This document shows, piece by piece, positions 53,141 through 64,000 of a stretch of 64,000 bases of DNA; positions within the stretch are counted from its first letter, which is position 1, and the number at the start of each line of letters is the position of its first letter. The stretch covers positions 677,259-741,258 of the forward strand of contig CAUYUJ010009446.1 of assembly GCA_963575745.1 (NCBI GenBank), in the 5' to 3' direction. The position numbers and the translations under genes were made by a program. Source of the DNA: Prorocentrum cordatum. Taxonomy: Eukaryota; Sar; Dinophyceae; Prorocentrales; Prorocentraceae. The notes beneath the pieces are model-generated. The model was not told where the DNA came from and made no database searches. It saw only the letters and a list, made by a program, of their open reading frames with translations.

Positions 53141-53440
53141 GATGTGTGCATCAGGGTTCTGAACATGAGTGAATATGTGCATGATTGGACTGAGTATGAG
53201 TGACTAAGTGTGGGTGGGCCTGAGTGTGGGTATGTCTGACTATGAGCGAGCCTGAGTGCGAATGATCTGAGGGTGACAGATGTGTGTAGGAGTCTGAGTA
53301 GTACTACGGTGAGTATTAGTGGATATGATGCTGAGTGGTACGAATATGAGTTAGGCTGGGTACGAACGAATCTGAGTGTGAGAGGGTCTGGGTGTCAATG
53401 AGTCTGAGCATGAATGGGCCTAAGTCTGAGTGAGAGGAAT
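53140..53440. repeat. Degenerate TGAGTGTGAATG repeat
   Basis: CTGAGTGTG, GAGTATGAGTG, TCTGAGCATGAATG and similar motifs recur every 10-15 bp across 300 bp. Confidence 0.8.
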
Positions 53441-53519
53441 GAGGCGGGAGGTGAGGAGGCGGAGGCATGATACGAATGACACTAAACACACGTTTAGGAC
53501 ATGAGGTAAATCACTGATT

Positions 53520-53740
53520 GTTTCCTCCTGATGCCTCCCCTTGGGGGTCCTCTTGGAGCCCACTTAGGCCGTCTTGAAGGCCTCTTGGGCCGTCTTGAGG
53601 GCATCATGGGTGTTCTCGAGATCTCTCTGGCGTGTTGGAGCCCTCCTTGAGCCATCTTGGAAAGCATCGAGGGCATCTTGGAGGCCAAGGAGGGTGGATT
53701 TGAAGGCTCCGAGGGTCCCAGAGGTGCGCTGATGAGCTCG
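53520..53740 (+). repeat. CTTGG minisatellite block
   Basis: GGTCCTCTTGGAG, GCCGTCTTGA, GGCCTCTTGGGCC and CATCTTGGA units, about 220 bp. Minus ORFs through it are rejected. Confidence 0.85.
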
Positions 53741-53989
53741 TGGCCTTCCCCGTGCGCCCCCCCTCCGTAAGGCAGATGTTGGCCCATCGAGCGGGGGGAT
53801 AAGAAGAGGAGGGGACAGCCAAAAGTCTCGCACACCTTTTGACCTCGGGCAAGCCGGGGTCGGTGCATTACGTGGTTCGATTTCGCATCTGCACGGTTTG
53901 GTCGTCGTGGCGTCTGAATCTAAATAGCCGAGGTGTGCTCATGATTTCGCTGCTGCAGCAAGCGTCGTTGACGGCTTTTGTTTATACGG

Positions 53990-54072
53990 TTATCCAGCTG
54001 CCTGCGGCAAGTCCCGCCACCGTGCCAGCCCAGCATTCTGGGTGGCGATTGTTCGAGGAGGCACGGGAGGCC
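53990..54072 (+). repeat. Second copy of the BBS4 intron 2 sequence
   Basis: TATCCAGCTGCCTGCGGCAAGT is identical to 4642-4663; similarity then continues at about 80 percent to TTGTTCGAGG. No gene is recognised around it: it is followed by an open acidic stretch and the GAT microsatellite. It could be an intron of an unrecognised gene or a free copy of an introner-like element. Confidence 0.8.
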
Positions 54073-54129
54073 GTCACGGGTGACATTTCGCGTCTCAAGG
54101 CTTGGGAGAGCCGTGCCGAGGATGGTGAG

Positions 54130-54141
54130 GATGCTGACGAC

Positions 54142-54172
<31 letters not shown>

Positions 54173-54600
54173 CTGATGATGCTGATGATGAGGATGAGGA
54201 TGAGGATGAGGATGAGGATGAGGATGAGGATGAGGATGAGGATGAGGATGATGATTGTGACAATGATGATGATAATGATATTGATACTGATGCTACGGAT
54301 GATGATGGTGATGATAATGATGATGGCGATGATGATAATGGTGGTGGCGGTGATGCTGATGTTGGTGACGATTAAGACGATGGTGATGATGATGACCATG
54401 ATGCTGCTGGCAATGAGGATGGTGGTGGTGATGGCGGTGATGCTAATTATCATAAGTATGATGTTGATGACGATGACAGCGACTGTTGCAATGACGGTAA
54501 TGATGATACAGATGATGATGACGGCGATGTTGATGATGGTGATGCTCATGATGATTAAGGTGATGATGATGATGGTCATGATGATGACGATGTTGATGTC

Positions 54601-54633
<33 letters not shown>

Positions 54634-54708
54634 CATGATCAGGATCAGGATTATTGAGGTGATGATGATCATGATGATGAGGGTGATCATTGATGGTGGT
54701 GATGAGGG

Positions 54709-54764
<56 letters not shown>

Positions 54765-54800
54765 GTGATGATGACGATGACGATGATGGTGGTGATGATG
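54130..54800. repeat. GAT/GAG microsatellite with diverged middle
   Basis: (GAT)n, (GAGGAT)n, then a diverged GATGATGGTGATGC middle (54260-54590) and (GAT)n again to about 54800. ORFs are poly-Asp/Glu, poly-Met or poly-Ile. Confidence 0.97.
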
Positions 54801-54829
54801 ATGCGGAGGAAATGCTGAAACTCGTTTGG

Positions 54830-55440
54830 GCTGCCTTGGGGCTGCCTTGGCCTCTTGAGAGGCAGTCCTGGGGGATCCCTTGAGGCCCTCTTGGGCCTTC
54901 TTTGGGGCCGTCTTACGTTGGCGTGGGGTTCTCTTAGACCGTCTCGGGGTCATCTTGGCCGTATGGTGGGTGCCTGTGAGCCGTCGCGGGCCCGTCATGG
55001 CGCCGTCTTGGGCCGTCCACGGGTCTTCTTAGGGCGTAGTGGGTCCCACGGTAGGCCCTCTTGGGCCGTTGTTGGGCCGTCTTGGATGTTTCTTGGGCCA
55101 TCGTGGAGTCCTCGTGGGCCGTCTTGAGCTGACGGCATCCCGAAGAGGCGAAAATTCGAAAATCGCGGAAGCGTCTACAGGGAGCACGATGATTTGGGTG
55201 TCTTCGGACCTTGTTGGGGATCCTGTTGTTGCTTTTCTGGGTCCTCTTGGAGGCGTGTTGGGCCATATTGAACCAATATTCGGCCGGCTTGGGGCAATTT
55301 TGGGCCGCTGTCGGAGCATATTTGGCTATTGTCGTGTCTTTGATTGCCTGCACGGGCCGTCTTGGAAACTCGGGACGGATACCCATCGTTTTAAGCAGAG
55401 GATCGTGGCTTACTTTGAGGGTCTGTCCCAAGGGATGACA
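54830..55440 (+). repeat. CTTGGGG minisatellite block with core
   Basis: GGCCTCTTGAGAGG, GGGGCCGTCTT and GGGCCGTCTTGG units, with a core at about 55117-55208 (GCCGTCTTGAGCTGACGGCATCC ... ACGATGATTTGGGTGTC, listed as separated blocks) in the same position as in the 31- and 37-kb blocks. Confidence 0.85.
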
Positions 55441-55609
55441 TGAGCTTGCCTGATACCGCTGCCGCCTTGGTTCAAGGCAGCGCCGCGCTATCTGCTAGTG
55501 TAGGCGGCGTTGCCTGCACTGGATGTGCGGTGTTGGCAGGTGAAAAAGGGCATTCCTCTCCTCCACCACCATCAGGCTATTCGACATCCCCGTACCATTT
55601 ATTTCGCTA

Positions 55610-56345
55610 TTGACAGTCACGTCTTGGAGCTACCCGCTCAAACTTGGTAATGGCGCTGTTGCAGCCGCGACAGCTCTGCTCACCACCGCCCTCATGTACG
55701 ACGTGCACAAGGGCAACTACGCGCGGGACGACTACAACATGAGCAGCGCGGTCAATTACGAGTTCGACCTTTTCCCGGCCCCGACATCAGCGCTATCAGT
55801 GCGCCTGATCCTTCAACAACCCGGGCCACCGACGCTCGAGGAGACTCGGCCGACGAGCTGAAGGCCTTCCTGTCCATCAACACCGTCGGGCGCGCGGGGG
55901 CCCCCGACCACCACAACGACGTCCACAACATGTATCACTGCGTCTTCGATTCCGTTTTCTATTCACCGTCGCCCGTGGAGACACTCAAGCCTCCACCGCA
56001 TCTACTTTTACGTCCTTACCTACGACCTCTGTCACGTCCACTCTCGGAGACGAATGATTCGCAGGTTCCCACACAAGTCGCTACTACCTGTTCGACTTCG
56101 ACCTCGTCTTCTTTCGTACGCGGAGACGCAAGCAACCCTATTCATCTCCGACCTACAGGCTCACCGACTCGCGAACTCTCTGTCTCCAGTTGATCGTAGT
56201 AACACGACATGCGCCATTTCCATTTCCAGAAGTACATCAACCAACCCCGCTCACCGCAGCATCAATCTTTATCCGGGCACAGTGGTACATGGACTACTGG
56301 TATTGGTCATGGGCACCATCATCGGCCACATGAGCCGAGAACGTG
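55610..56345 (+). other. Unrecognised coding-like stretch
   Basis: ORF 55610-55861 (83 codons) reads SYPLKLGNGAVAAATALLTTALMYDVHK with unremarkable composition; 55930-56193 and 56054-56812 are Ser/Thr/Arg-rich. Lacks repeats and lies upstream of the gag-like pieces, so it may be retroelement sequence. No domain can be named. Confidence 0.25.
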
Positions 56346-56349
56346 TCGG

Positions 56350-59240
56350 AGATCAAACGAGAGGCCTCACATGGGATCCATCAGGCTCGGTGCCGTGTCG
56401 CGCGTGGATCAGGGAAGTCCATGCGCGGCCCACCGTCAATTCTGGACGTGTGACGCCTTCGCAACAGACTGCCGCATTGCACCGTGGACTCCAGGGCTTG
56501 AGCAGGATTTTGGCCATGAGAATACCTCCAGCATTTAGTTGTTTTGATGCAGAAGTCAACGGGGCACGAACAGATCCTGCAACAGATTTTCTACGAGTTC
56601 TGGCACAGGGGTTCGAGGGCCTGAAGACGAGGGACAGCTCCAACAGGGCCTCGAGTTCACGCACTTTCGGGGGCAGCCGGACGAGCGCATCGACAGTGTC
56701 CTTGCCAAATAAGAATTCGCCGGGGCGGAGGCAGACGCGGCCGGCTTCGGCCTCGATGGTTTTCAGATTTTTCTTTACTGCATTTGTACGAGCTCTTCGA
56801 ATTTCCCCATGAGAAGTGGCATTTGTCTTTAGCCGTTGTCCCCTTCCAGCCGTTGAATGGCCTAATGGCGCGCAAGCAACGGCAGTGCGATGATCTCTGG
56901 AACCGCTGCGACAGCGACGACATGGATCTGAACGGACGTCAGGGAATGTTGCGCAAGTTGCGGGAGGACATTCGAGAGCTGATGCACGCGTCACGGAAAC
57001 GTACATGACTGGCGAATCTTTTGGAGAGCAACAAACAGGAGCACCTGCAGCGGGATCATGGCCTACCCCCACTGGCCAGGGCGCCCAGGAAACTCGGCCG
57101 CCTGGGCCCCGCCTGCAACGCGGGCCGCACCTCCAACGGCGCCAGCAGCCACGCCGTGCGGGGACCTGACTGAGGAGGGCGACAGTGGCGCGGGTGGGAT
57201 CGCGCAGAGGAGGGACTGCGAGCCGATTCGCCTTACAAGCCACATGGCGATCCAGATGCACAACGCATCGCCAGGCTCGCGGCCCGCCCGCAGGGTCCGC
57301 TGGGCACGCTGGACCTGGCCCAGGAATCATGCGACGAACATCGGAACATGCCACAAACTCTTTGATGCGCTTGGGACCCACGTTTTATGCCTGAACATGA
57401 TCCAGAAGATGGCCCCTTTGGATCCATGCACGAGCTCCACGTTCAAATGGCTTGATGCCTATCCATGGAGATCTCAGCGACGACTCGCGGGCGTCAATCG
57501 CGTCGCGCCTAGAAGCGCGCTGAACGGGCAGCGCGTTTGGCGAATGGCGCCGAGGACGTTCAGGACTCGCAGCAGTCATCGCGCAGTTTCCGACGAGACG
57601 TGGCTTTGGAAACATGCCCAGGATGGGCGAGAAGAGAAGGTGCGGATGTTGTGGACGCCTTGCGGGACCTCATTGATTTCTATCCGCCGAGGGACGCATG
57701 CGGTCCATGACCGCATCCTTGACATCCAGCTGCTCAAGCGCGGTGGGCATTTCAAGGATGGGTGCTCGGGGCTGCAACAATTTTCAATGGCGACGCATTC
57801 CCCGCGCGCCCTCTATCCCGCCGACCCTGCCCAGGAACATAGTTACCTGGAGTATGCCAATCAATGCATCTGCGTCCAGACAACTCCTCTGATGACGGAG
57901 CAGACTACACCGCCCCATTCATGCTCGACGCAGAAGAGGACGAGGGGGGCGACGACGACCCAGGCGCACATCGTCCACCACGAGGAGGGCGAGGAGTCCC
58001 TGGGCCTAAACGGGAAGCAGGGCATGGCGCGCGCAGGAGACATGGGCGCGCGCGTCGAGGTCATCCGGCCCGCGCCCCTGAGGCAGTAGATCGCAGTGCC
58101 GAGAAGCGTCGCCTCCTAGGCGAGCGCGCGCTCCGACGTGCGGGTCGATGCCAATGCCCACCATGGCAAGATCATCGGAGAGACTGCCACGACCGAAGCA
58201 GCGCACCCACCCGACCGATAGCGGCGCGATCCCTAGAAGACTACGCGCGGCGCGTGGACGAGAAGCTGAGTCCAGCGGTGGGGAACTATACTGCCCGACT
58301 CCATCTAGAAAGCGCAGCTGAAAACCGCCCAGCACGCGCTTGAACGACGCCGAAACCCACTTCGCCCTGCAGCCAGCCGCCCAGGGGGGCCAGGAAGATC
58401 GGCGCCAACGCCAGCCCAAACTCGACGCCGGTCGGGTTCGGGAGACTGACTGACCGAAAGTAATCAAATCAGTCATCCCTGGTGGACGGTCTACCTAGAG
58501 CTGCTGAAAAAAGCGCGGAGGCGCAAAGTATCAGCACCATCTGACGCACCAGGACTTCATGCAGTTGCCACTACCAAAGCAGAGGCCCAAACAAACCTGC
58601 TGGCAAGCCCAAGAGACCTCCAGGAAGGCCGTCTTGCACGCCCACTCTCACCCCCTCCTCGGCGTCCTCTCGGGCATCAATCCGAGAGGCCTCTGAGGAC
58701 GCAAGCCTACCGAAGACTGGGTCGCCCGGCGACGTCGAGGAGAGGGCGGCGAGCGCGCGCGCGACCCGCGGGGGCGGCGCAGCGGGGGCAGGCACCAGCA
58801 CCTCGTGATTAGCGCAGCCACAGATCAAATAACCTCTTACTTGGAACATCCAGGTAGACAACTCCGACAACGACGGGGCCAACGCATCGTGCGAGGCTCG
58901 AGTGGCCGCTGGTTACCGAGCTGCATTTATCGATGCACGCGGACAGAGGGCTCATGACATGAAGATGGTGAAAGGTAGGAAGCGATTACATCCTAAGCCC
59001 ATTGGAGTGGCAGGGGCGAAATGCAAAGCTCTCGCTGCTGAGCGCCCGTCAGATGGGCGCGACATCGGGAAAGTGGAGTCTCCTAAGGAAAAGGTCGAGG
59101 CCTCGGGCAAGTCGCAGAGACCGCCAACACCATCGCGACGCACGCGCACGCAGCCCCCGCGCATCACCGACATGAGCACAATTCGGAATGGCAGCCCTGA
59201 CTACGACCTGAAGCAGGAAAGGGCAATGGGCATTTAGGCC
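56350..59240 (+). pseudogene. Decayed gag-like region of a retroelement
   Basis: Pieces in several frames. KSTGHEQILQQIFYEFWHRG near 56550-56610, GQPDERIDSVLAKYEF-like sequence near 56675-56720 (TAA where Tyr fits), LYELFEFPHEKWHLSLAVVP and NGLMARKQRQCDDLWN from 56784, SDDGADYTAPFMLDAEEDEG at 57888, and GYRAAFIDARGQRAHDMKM near 58911 followed by a basic tail. The pattern and order resemble the capsid-like gag of LTR elements in dinoflagellate genomes as I remember them. There is no intact zinc knuckle, protease, integrase or RT. Attribution is tentative. Confidence 0.35.
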
Positions 59241-60270
59241 CTCAAGGTGACCATGACGGCGATTAAGAAAACGACGTGGAATATTCGCGAACACCACGAT
59301 AATCATGCCAGGTCACGCTACGAGACGAGGGCCGAGCCCAGCGCCATCCAGGCGCAGCGAGTTCTTGCTGTTGCGCTCCTGGAAGCCCGACCGCTGTAGG
59401 GTCGGGCTCAAGCACCCGGGGCAATCCGACCGCTGACGACAAGGGCAGACGCGATGACCCATGATGTGGAAATTCGGAATAACCAAATCCATGGTGGGAG
59501 CTCGATGCCCATATTCCTCCAGACTTGACGGACCAGGACACCTCCTCGAAGGGCGCGGGCAAAGGCGAGGCAAACTAACGAGGCAAACGTGACGCAAGCT
59601 GTTCTGAGTGCGACAATGCGTTCCACCTGGGAGACGTCGGCCTTGAGATGGCAAAAGACGCTACTAAGCCCCTTGGGTCTCGCAGCAAGTCGCAGCAAGT
59701 CGCAAGGCGAGAAGCTGTCGAAGTTTTTTCTTGTCTCCTCTGCCGCGCCGTTGTCAACGCCCATCAACGAGGGGAGTAGCGGTTGGAGTCCTACGTCAGC
59801 GGCGAAGGAAGGGTCGACGTCAACGAGATCCCCTACCACCCTGACGGAGGACACGGGCGCGTTGCTCATTGGTTCCGTGAATGCACTGCAGACCATCAAG
59901 CATATCTCATTGACATTGTCTCAAGGAGCTTTGAGAGAGCGACTGGAGTACCGAAACAGGAGGGGCCCCGACGAAATCGATGGCTGGTGCGACGCGCGCC
60001 AGGTCAGCGCCACTCAGGGCCGAGGAGCGGGCGCGGACATAGATCCCGAATAGTTGTGCGAAGCCATCAACTTGGGCGACTTGGACACGGAAGCGTTCCC
60101 ACGAGTCATGGTCCACGGTGCAACGAGTCGGGTTTTGAGAAGCATCTTTCAAGGCCCTGACCGCAGGAGCGGCGGCCGCGATGTGATTCGTGCCATCTGG
60201 TATCAACCGCGCGTCAAGAACATCATCCGTGGTTTCAAAGATACATCTACTAGTGCTAACTATGTGTATA
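59240..60270. other. Fragmented coding-like sequence, unrecognised
   Basis: ORFs 59589-60053 (+) and 59783-60160 (+) overlap in different frames. A short GTCGCAGCAA duplication lies near 59685. No domain recognised. Confidence 0.3.
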
Positions 60271-60274
60271 TATA

Positions 60275-60328
60275 TAGAGAGAGAGTGTGAGAGAGAGATA
60301 GAGAGGAAGAGAGAGAGAGAGAGATAAC

Positions 60329-60365
<37 letters not shown>
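60275..60365. repeat. GA microsatellite
   Basis: TATATATAGAGAGAG then (GA)n with AGATAACAAAAG interruption. Confidence 0.97.
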
Positions 60366-60368
<3 letters not shown>

Positions 60369-60497
60369 CTTCAAGAGGATGGCGCGCGCGCCCAGGTCCT
60401 AGAATGAGGTGCTTTTGACGCGTGGGCTTGATGAAATGATTTCCACGGAGTACCTCTATAAGGTTACCGACGTGAGCCAAAAAATGATGTGGCCTTC

Positions 60498-60738
60498 CGC
60501 GGGCAGGATCTACTCGAGCTGCGCCCCGGCCGCTGCGCGGGAACGCGATGGGCGACGGGTAAAGGAAACTCGCGACCGACAAGTGGAAAGCATTGCGCGT
60601 TGTAAAATCACTCCGCAGGCGGGATCTACTCGAGCTGCGCCCCGGCCGCTGCGCGGGAACGCGATGGGCGACGGGCGGGGGCCCCGGGGGAAATTCGCGA
60701 CTGACGAGTTGAAATCACTGCGCGTTGTAAATTTACGA
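60498..60738. repeat. Two-copy tandem duplication, about 116 bp
   Basis: GGATCTACTCGAGCTGCGCC starts at 60506 and 60622. Copies share GCGCGGGAACGCGATGGGCG, then GACCGACAAGT versus GACTGACGAGT, and end GCGCGTTGTAAA. Copy 2 has a GGGGGCCCCGGG insertion. Confidence 0.95.
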
Positions 60739-60739
60739 C

Positions 60740-63450
60740 AGACGCCGCCATCACGACCAGAGGAACAAGCGCCAGGTGCCACACCGCCACCAGGACGACC
60801 ACCTCAGGCCAAACGGCCTCCACCAAGAGATCCGACGCCACCGCCGCGGCGGTCTCGCTCGCGTAAACGCGACGAACAACATGCCGAACAAGGAGATGAC
60901 GAGCGAGACGAAAGCCCGCCTTGCCCGACGATCAGCTCGATGAACGATTCGTACGAGGTGATCCCAGCAACGCGTCCAGCGTCGGCAGCATCTACACAAC
61001 CGCTACCGCAACAGCCAGACGACGTCATGGCATGACATGACCCCCCGAACAGCGGTAGACCCTGCCCACCGAGCCGCGCTAAGCCCTCTGCGGCAGGCGT
61101 GGCGGGAACGACAAGAGCAACAGCAACGGCCCCAACAAGTTCCATCAACGGCGGCCGCGGTTCGCGGAGACGCGACTGGCCAAAGCGATCAAGGGTTACA
61201 TGGCCCAAACCTTGGCCGCCCGGGAGCGAACGCAGACGAGGTGCATGATCGATTTCGGGTGCTACGACAGGCAGGTGACCAGGTCGGCGAATCCGATCAG
61301 CGGCAGCGAGCACTGCTACAACAACAGGCTGCAGCCTAAGCCGCCACGGTGGCCCTGCAGCCGCAGGGCCCCCCATCACTTCGGAGAAATGAACGCCGCG
61401 GTATGCTTGCCATCCTGGTCTCGCCACGGACGACGGGACTCCGCGCGCGCAATCTTCGCGCGACCAGGATTCATGGGTTCACAGTCCACCTACGACAAAA
61501 ACGAGACGAGCAGCAACGGCAGCAACAAGCAGGATAGCCAGATGGGACGCCACCATCGCCACCTTACGCCACACCGACCAGTCCACAGTCTGATGGTGGT
61601 ATCACGCAGGCGATGTATACTCAGGACCAAATTGGCTCATGGACTACAACGCAGGATGCTGACCTATCCCGCCTATCACTGGACGAATAGTCGCCAAGAC
61701 TATTGGCGGGGCTGGGAGCTCCAATGGGACTCGTGGAAACAAACCCCAGAGGCTGCACGCAACAAAACTACCTCGCGGACACAATTGCCCAATGGCCGAC
61801 AATCTATGTCAGTGGGCCTCGGTTCATGTCGCAACGCCATTGGAGATAGATGAATTCCACGGGGCCACAGGGAGATATGGTATGGCTACTACCCGTCCAG
61901 GGCGGACATCGCCGAAATCCTTATAGCAGTTAAACATCAAGACCGCAGCCGCAGCTAGAGGGACACCTCCATGGCCAACATCGCGATGGACTCCGAGTTC
62001 CCGCAAGGCGTCTGTGCAGGGAGAGGATGCAACACTTACACCGCGCAAGGGTGAAGAAAATATAATATATCTGGGAGGGCGTGGGCTACTCCATCCAACT
62101 ACGTCGGACAGCAAAGATATTGCCTTTTATGGAATCTCACAGATGTCACCTCGTGATCTCCAGTGATCATGTCGACCTCCGCTCTGCACCTGAACGAGGT
62201 CAACGCAGATCACGCCACCTTCCTGCTGGGCAACCGACGCGCCGCGATGCGGACGGAGGCGGACCGTGGTTATCGAGGAAACTTAACCCACCGTCAGGTA
62301 GCGTCTTCTTCCCCGTCCCGAGGGGGGGGCATGTTGCCGCAGGCCCGGTGGCAACCTGTTCCACAAATTGCCGCTCCGCACAGGTGCACCCTCGCGCCCC
62401 CGTCGTAGAAGACGTTCGCATGGCTCGCGCCACATTCCGCCAGCACCACGTTATCTGTGACAGGATATGTCACAGCGACTGAACGGCATCGGATTGTATA
62501 TACTATTTAGGTAAAGTGGTAAGAGGGGTACACATTAGTGTGGAACAACACGCCATGTGACTGGTACGCGCGTGTTCCTATCAAGCGAACTGGACCACGC
62601 TGGCATAAGCTTCAGAATATTGTAGCCAAGTCTACAGATCCGAAGATGGACATTCTCTTATTTGAGGCACCTGGATATGTCTGGCATCTGCCGCCGAAAC
62701 GCACATTCCTGCGAGGTTGCAACTTCGCGGTGTTACGTATGCGCTTCTGCGGTTTCTGTGTATAAATACGACAACTGCAACAATGCCCCAGGTGGTATAC
62801 ACATACAAATCGCTCCTCCACGACGCATGCCTACACGCGCATGGGCACGCCGATGCCCGATCGACATCAAGGAGCATATTCTCGACAGGTTCGGGAAAAC
62901 CGAACACCGCAGTAAGCGGCGGCACCACGTGCTAAGTAAGCTCACGCGCGCTTTTGCCAGATTTGATGCGCCACCAGTATTCACACCTACCTCAGCCTCT
63001 ACGAGCGGCGGGACTCCAATGTTACGCGCTTCGTCAAGTCCATGGGAGCTGTTCCGAAAATGCTCCATTGGATCCTGGTTGCTCGACGTGTCACGATCGC
63101 TGACCAACTTAACCAGGTCATGCGGGAGATTCCGGTCAAGGAGACGCCCACCGGTCATGACTGGGATGCGCGGCTACCACCTGGAGTCAATAATACACGC
63201 GCACGACTGTACCATAAAGAGGAGGAGAAGTTCGCAGCTGACCACCACCAGCAGAAATCGAGACAGGTCGTCATCCTAGATGTCGAATCCCCTCACCCTC
63301 CCACGATGGCTGATGGTCGGGCCCTACTTTCATGTCCGCAGCTGCGCAAGCCGACCACGGAGACGCGACTCCCCCCCCCCCTGCTGACGCAAGAATGCGG
63401 CAGAAAGAAATGCAGAAGAGAGACGAGGTAGCCAGCAATAGATGCGTGGA
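60740..63450. other. Repeat-poor, fragmented coding-like sequence
   Basis: Pro/Arg-rich ORF 60409-61035, Gln/Arg-rich 61037-61339 and others to 63431 change frame repeatedly. Low repeat content and mixed composition suggest old retroelement sequence, but no catalytic motif is visible. Confidence 0.3.
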
Positions 63451-63473
63451 AGACTGCAACGACGATTGCCCGG

Positions 63474-64000
63474 ATGACCTTCGTGGTTTGGGCAAGGGCG
63501 CCGCCACTTATGTGCGACGTCCAGCTGGAAGACCTCAACTGCAGTGATGGCGACAATGACTACGAGGATGTCTTTCTGGACATATGCGTTCGGAGCAAGC
63601 CCGAAAAGGGCCGCATATACAACGTCATATCATCCTTCTGCCGCGGTAAACATGGCCTCCATGACATCCTGAAAATGCGCGGAGGGTGAAGCGGTATCTC
63701 CGAAGTAGCGTTCATCAGAGGCTCAGAGACTCGCCCTCTGCCGGCAACTTGGATATAGTCACGACCTTCGTGGACTTAGGCGACCCCGAGGTCCAGGAAG
63801 CTGTCGAACACTTTCCGGGTGAATGCTATGTCCTGGTTGCTGTTTCCTAAAACCGAATTGCTGGACGACTAGATCATTCGCGGTTCAACAGCAAGGCCAA
63901 GTACGACGCCTGGAACAATCGCCGCGACACGGGCCCCCCGCGCATCAAATGCCGCGGCCAGGTTGCACTCCGCCAGGAGAGGCTAGGCCGCCATTGGATG
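63474..64000 (+). other. Short ORF and coding-like tail at the window edge
   Basis: ORF 63474-63689 includes DNDYEDVFLDICVRSKPEKG. Further on, another frame reads FNSKAKYDAWNNRRDTGPP near 63887-63945, reminiscent of a motif in LINE ORF1 proteins, and runs off the end. A stop and frameshift separate the two. Recognition is weak. Confidence 0.2.

Noticed and set aside
53647-53662. Minus-strand spliced-leader-like sequence (CTTGAGCCATCTTGG)
   Set aside because: It matches the reverse complement of the leader only partly and lies inside the CTTGG minisatellite, so chance is sufficient.
56353-57381. 343-codon minus-strand ORF as a gene
   Set aside because: It lies opposite the gag-like + strand segments, is Arg/Cys/Pro-rich, and has no recognisable domain; it is most likely a shadow of G+C-rich sequence.

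Overview
The window looks like nuclear DNA of a dinoflagellate. The best direct evidence is a full-length dinoflagellate spliced-leader sequence embedded in the DNA at 9105-9126, followed by truncated relict leaders. Introns bounded by short direct repeats ending in AG with GC donors, a cilium gene (BBS4), retroelement remnants of the kind I know from dinoflagellate genomes, very sparse genes and abundant G+C-rich minisatellites agree with this. I cannot name the species; a large-genome lineage such as Prorocentrum is possible but is a guess.

Only one gene is recognised with high confidence: BBS4, a TPR subunit of the ciliary BBSome, at 4136-5880 on the + strand in four exons. A second transcribed unit is implied by the relict spliced leaders at 9105-9184, which precede a frame-broken stretch (about 9223-10330) with one IQ-like motif; this looks like a retroposed, decayed gene copy. 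The remaining long ORFs mostly run through tandem repeats and are not treated as genes.

Layout: 1-4 kb holds tandem repeats (73-bp, GAGGCT hexamer, about 60-bp, CACA/CACG, about 62-bp). BBS4 follows at 4.1-5.9 kb. At 8.2-8.4 kb is a fold-back element, and at 9.1-10.3 kb the spliced-leader-marked retrogene. GAACCG arrays flank a 101-bp hairpin repeat at 10.9-12.0 kb. From 12.0 to 16.3 kb lies a decayed non-LTR retrotransposon (ORF1-like, endonuclease and reverse transcriptase pieces). At 17-21 kb the + strand is A/C-rich and carries a diverged repeat of about 480 bp. Between 24 and 38 kb blocks of a CTTGGGGCC-type minisatellite family recur, with a second reverse-transcriptase fragment at 28.85-29.19 kb. 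Several dispersed 80-190-bp repeats at 27.8-34.6 kb reappear in new order at 40.3-41.9 kb.

At 43.8-49.4 kb are two copies of a composite element carrying an internal tandem array. One copy sits inside a separate 150-bp repeat array with an apparent TTTCA target-site duplication. At 53.5-55.4 kb are more CTTGG repeats, a GAT microsatellite, and a sequence matching BBS4 intron 2. From 55.6 kb to the end is repeat-poor sequence with fragmented coding stretches, partly gag-like.

The elements do not form a pathway. The picture is of one housekeeping ciliary gene in a landscape shaped by retroposition, possible intron gain and mobile satellite-bearing elements.
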